Shown: positions 63,601 to 64,000 of the stretch, piece by piece
Numbering within the stretch: position 1 is the first letter of the stretch
Layout: each line of letters opens with the position of its first letter
From: Terfezia claveryi
Lineage: Eukaryota; Ascomycota; Pezizomycetes; Pezizales; Pezizaceae
DNA: 64,000 nt
Reading direction: 5' to 3'
Assembly: GCA_015179025.1 (NCBI GenBank)
Contig: WHUX01000256.1
Span: 1-64,000, forward strand
Position numbers and translations under genes: made by a program
The notes under the pieces: generated by a model
Seen by the model: the letters and a program-made list of their open reading frames with translations, nothing else
Told to the model about the DNA's origin: nothing
The model's database searches: none

Positions 63601-63782
63601 GCGACTGTGACGAAGAGGAAGAAGGGAATGGGAGCGATTGTGAGAAAGGGGAAACAGGGAACGGACTCTGGAGGACACTGAAGAAGGCTTGGAATCTTAC
63701 GGTCTCGGGAATGGGATTGACGTCACCACCTGAAACTGTAGGGGACTCGAATGGGAATGCCCAGCATCAGGAACGACGGTAG
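60651..63782 (+). CDS. gypsy III Pol: protease, reverse transcriptase, RNase H (partial)
   Basis: Entered by the -1 slip (SLGGFAHEEAKPPS..). The first GTG at 60834 is not a real start. The protease region has NDVCSNISLIDHKTL, where D-T/S-G reads D-V-C, and YGILLGVDALTDYGIDL. RT has WRFCVDFRQLNSI, FFTLLDALKGYHQVEL, YKRLPFGLKNAPAQFQ and VYIDDLLIYS (YIDD about 62651-62662). RNase H starts PFILYMDASADAFAAVLTQ (about 63145). After VWGRKDYAQG comes an acidic, repetitive segment (SDISLIP, DISFVPNIS) without the expected second and third catalytic residues, ending TAG 63782. The frame is otherwise intact and free of RIP-type stops. Confidence 0.8.
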   Translation, partial: SLGGFAHEEAKPPSTHSPPNKTELRYGGKGKDSRRRQKEEEITTETNNINDKLNGVPQPPTVETDTPQIMKGRRILQNSQPGRNYLKTVPLSSSVRIGDPTQSPRRMLNDVCSNISLIDHKTLNENYPNTIINAETRVEIHGIGRSGTIGFCSIPIWLEGYQGDIHSQERCLIEIEAEFHVLEDFSYGILLGVDALTDYGIDLMISKGRACAEGFSYDVEYTDSKFRSVLVRLKEDMTVGGRTCRTIPIKSHMLPDRDYVFAPHHFVNQGAAILPSLSLPYAVTNSNVKFLMFQNSSTQPIHLKKNQVIGRATMGDLSMLTEIGISMDWADLVRPGPRRKNNGNRAPTHVSTAFYDSQAPETAGTQTLTQELNFLADIVRNDPSGPQRDWLAPSESLAFNAEGRENSRQRSITEDELWKRIGKATTRPYGELPDPELEDELPSFGPIPTGLPEKDDTETNKEKVSKDDVKMGEHLSDAQKEELFGLVLDFLDVFSKGARLGKVKGYKATVNTEGPLPTPQHARPVGPAKREIIDQTIEQLLAWDVVEKSTSTTASLIVMVWQNNKWRFCVDFRQLNSITVGDAYPMLRSDYVFSTLAGKKFFTLLDALKGYHQVELEEADRHKTAFISHKGLYQYKRLPFGLKNAPAQFQRLMDEVIGGLRWQAALVYIDDLLIYSTTWQDHILHLRTILSSARKAGIVFSLEKCRFGFADVKLLGHGLSRYGLHTLSEKVQTIAALSPPKTLGALHRILGMFGYYRSFIHEFAKISKPLNDLKRGRQDPDKATPKNDRKPAYNSKTPIQWDSSCQHAFDELKKRLCTAPILAHPLFDRPFILYMDASADAFAAVLTQVWGRKDYAQGDEGDHLMRSYKDMVGQVEDTAKEKGNEQGESKEGKKGKVSGLSMVLDATSVFEDLSISKISLDPNISFVSDISLIPALADGATTYVAAESGCRTETEELGEHATSLLCDISFVPNISCNSDMSEESDCDEEEEGNGSDCEKGETGNGLWRTLKKAWNLTVSGMGLTSPPETVGDSNGNAQHQERR

Positions 63783-64000
63783 AATACCTTGCGTACGTCT
63801 CACGCCTTCTACGCCAGCAAAGGTATTCTGACAGTTGTGGACGCAAACACTCGCAGGTTCGCGCCGCGACGTGAATACTCGCAGGCTTGCGCCGTGACGC
63901 CTTGTTTGCGTCATGACGGGGATCCTAATGGGCTCACGTCGCGACGCTGGGACCTGAACCTCAGCGTCCTGAGGTTATATCATTGGGAACGCGCCCAGGG
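63783..64000. other. GC-rich end of the window with GACG/CTCGCAGG repeats
   Basis: TACTCGCAGGCTTGCGCCGTGACG and CACTCGCAGGTTCGCGCCGCGACG are two copies of a ~30-bp unit. No integrase is seen before the window ends. It may be the continuation of gypsy III or an insertion in it. Confidence 0.35.

Overview
The window looks like transposon-dense DNA from a filamentous ascomycete (Pezizomycotina). The reasons are Ty3/gypsy chromoviruses, a Tad1-type LINE, short GT-AG introns, and mutations of the kind left by repeat-induced point mutation (RIP): C-to-T and G-to-A changes, stops at former CAA/CAG/CGA codons, and very AT-rich blocks. I see no rRNA, tRNA or CRISPR array. Only about three loci look like ordinary genes: a PD-(D/E)XK-like gene at about 28.3-30.4 kb, an unrecognised 306-codon gene at 48.5-49.4 kb, and perhaps a 5'-intact gene at 34.3-34.9 kb. 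A decayed paralogue of the first lies at 3.6-5.8 kb.

Layout. 0-3.4 kb: an acidic ORF, a LINE tail and several minisatellites. 3.4-5.8 kb: PD-(D/E)XK pseudogene. 6.38-26.21 kb: a three-level nest. Chromovirus I (LTRs 6377-7015 and 25570-26208, 5-bp target duplication AACTG) carries in its pol gene a giant foldback element (12100-22338, 2-bp duplication AC). That element carries chromovirus II (14853-21470, 754-bp LTRs, duplication TGACT). 26.2-28.2 kb: AT-rich relics. 28.3-34.9 kb: the PD-(D/E)XK gene, then LINE pieces nested in each other and an unknown gene truncated by a LINE. 35.2-37.0 kb: an 1.8-kb palindrome. 37.7-41.0 kb: extreme AT-rich DNA holding two solo LTRs. 42.0-48.1 kb: a large palindrome split by a solo LTR (43072-43750) and a second foldback element (43756-47541), itself split by a 1.09-kb DNA transposon (44446-45536). 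48.5-49.4 kb: unknown gene. 50.4-55.1 kb: Ginger/KRBA2-like integrase fragments and short repeats. 55.7-56.4 kb: non-autonomous hAT element. 56.8-57.5 kb: LINE 3' part. 57.7-64.0 kb: a third, least decayed Ty3/gypsy element that runs off the window.

The strongest new observations are these. (1) The foldback family starts CATCAG and ends CTGATG and makes 2-bp target duplications; removing one copy restores a gypsy reading frame, and an empty paralogous site in this window confirms the other. (2) The gag-pol junction of the third gypsy element has a textbook -1 frameshift signal: GGGAAAA, a 6-nt spacer and a perfect 9-bp stem. (3) Chromovirus I has an extra zinc-finger module between RNase H and integrase. 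(4) Its LTRs differ in length exactly by the copy number of an internal 10-bp repeat.

All coordinates and repeats were read by eye. Family names rest on motif recognition, not on searches.
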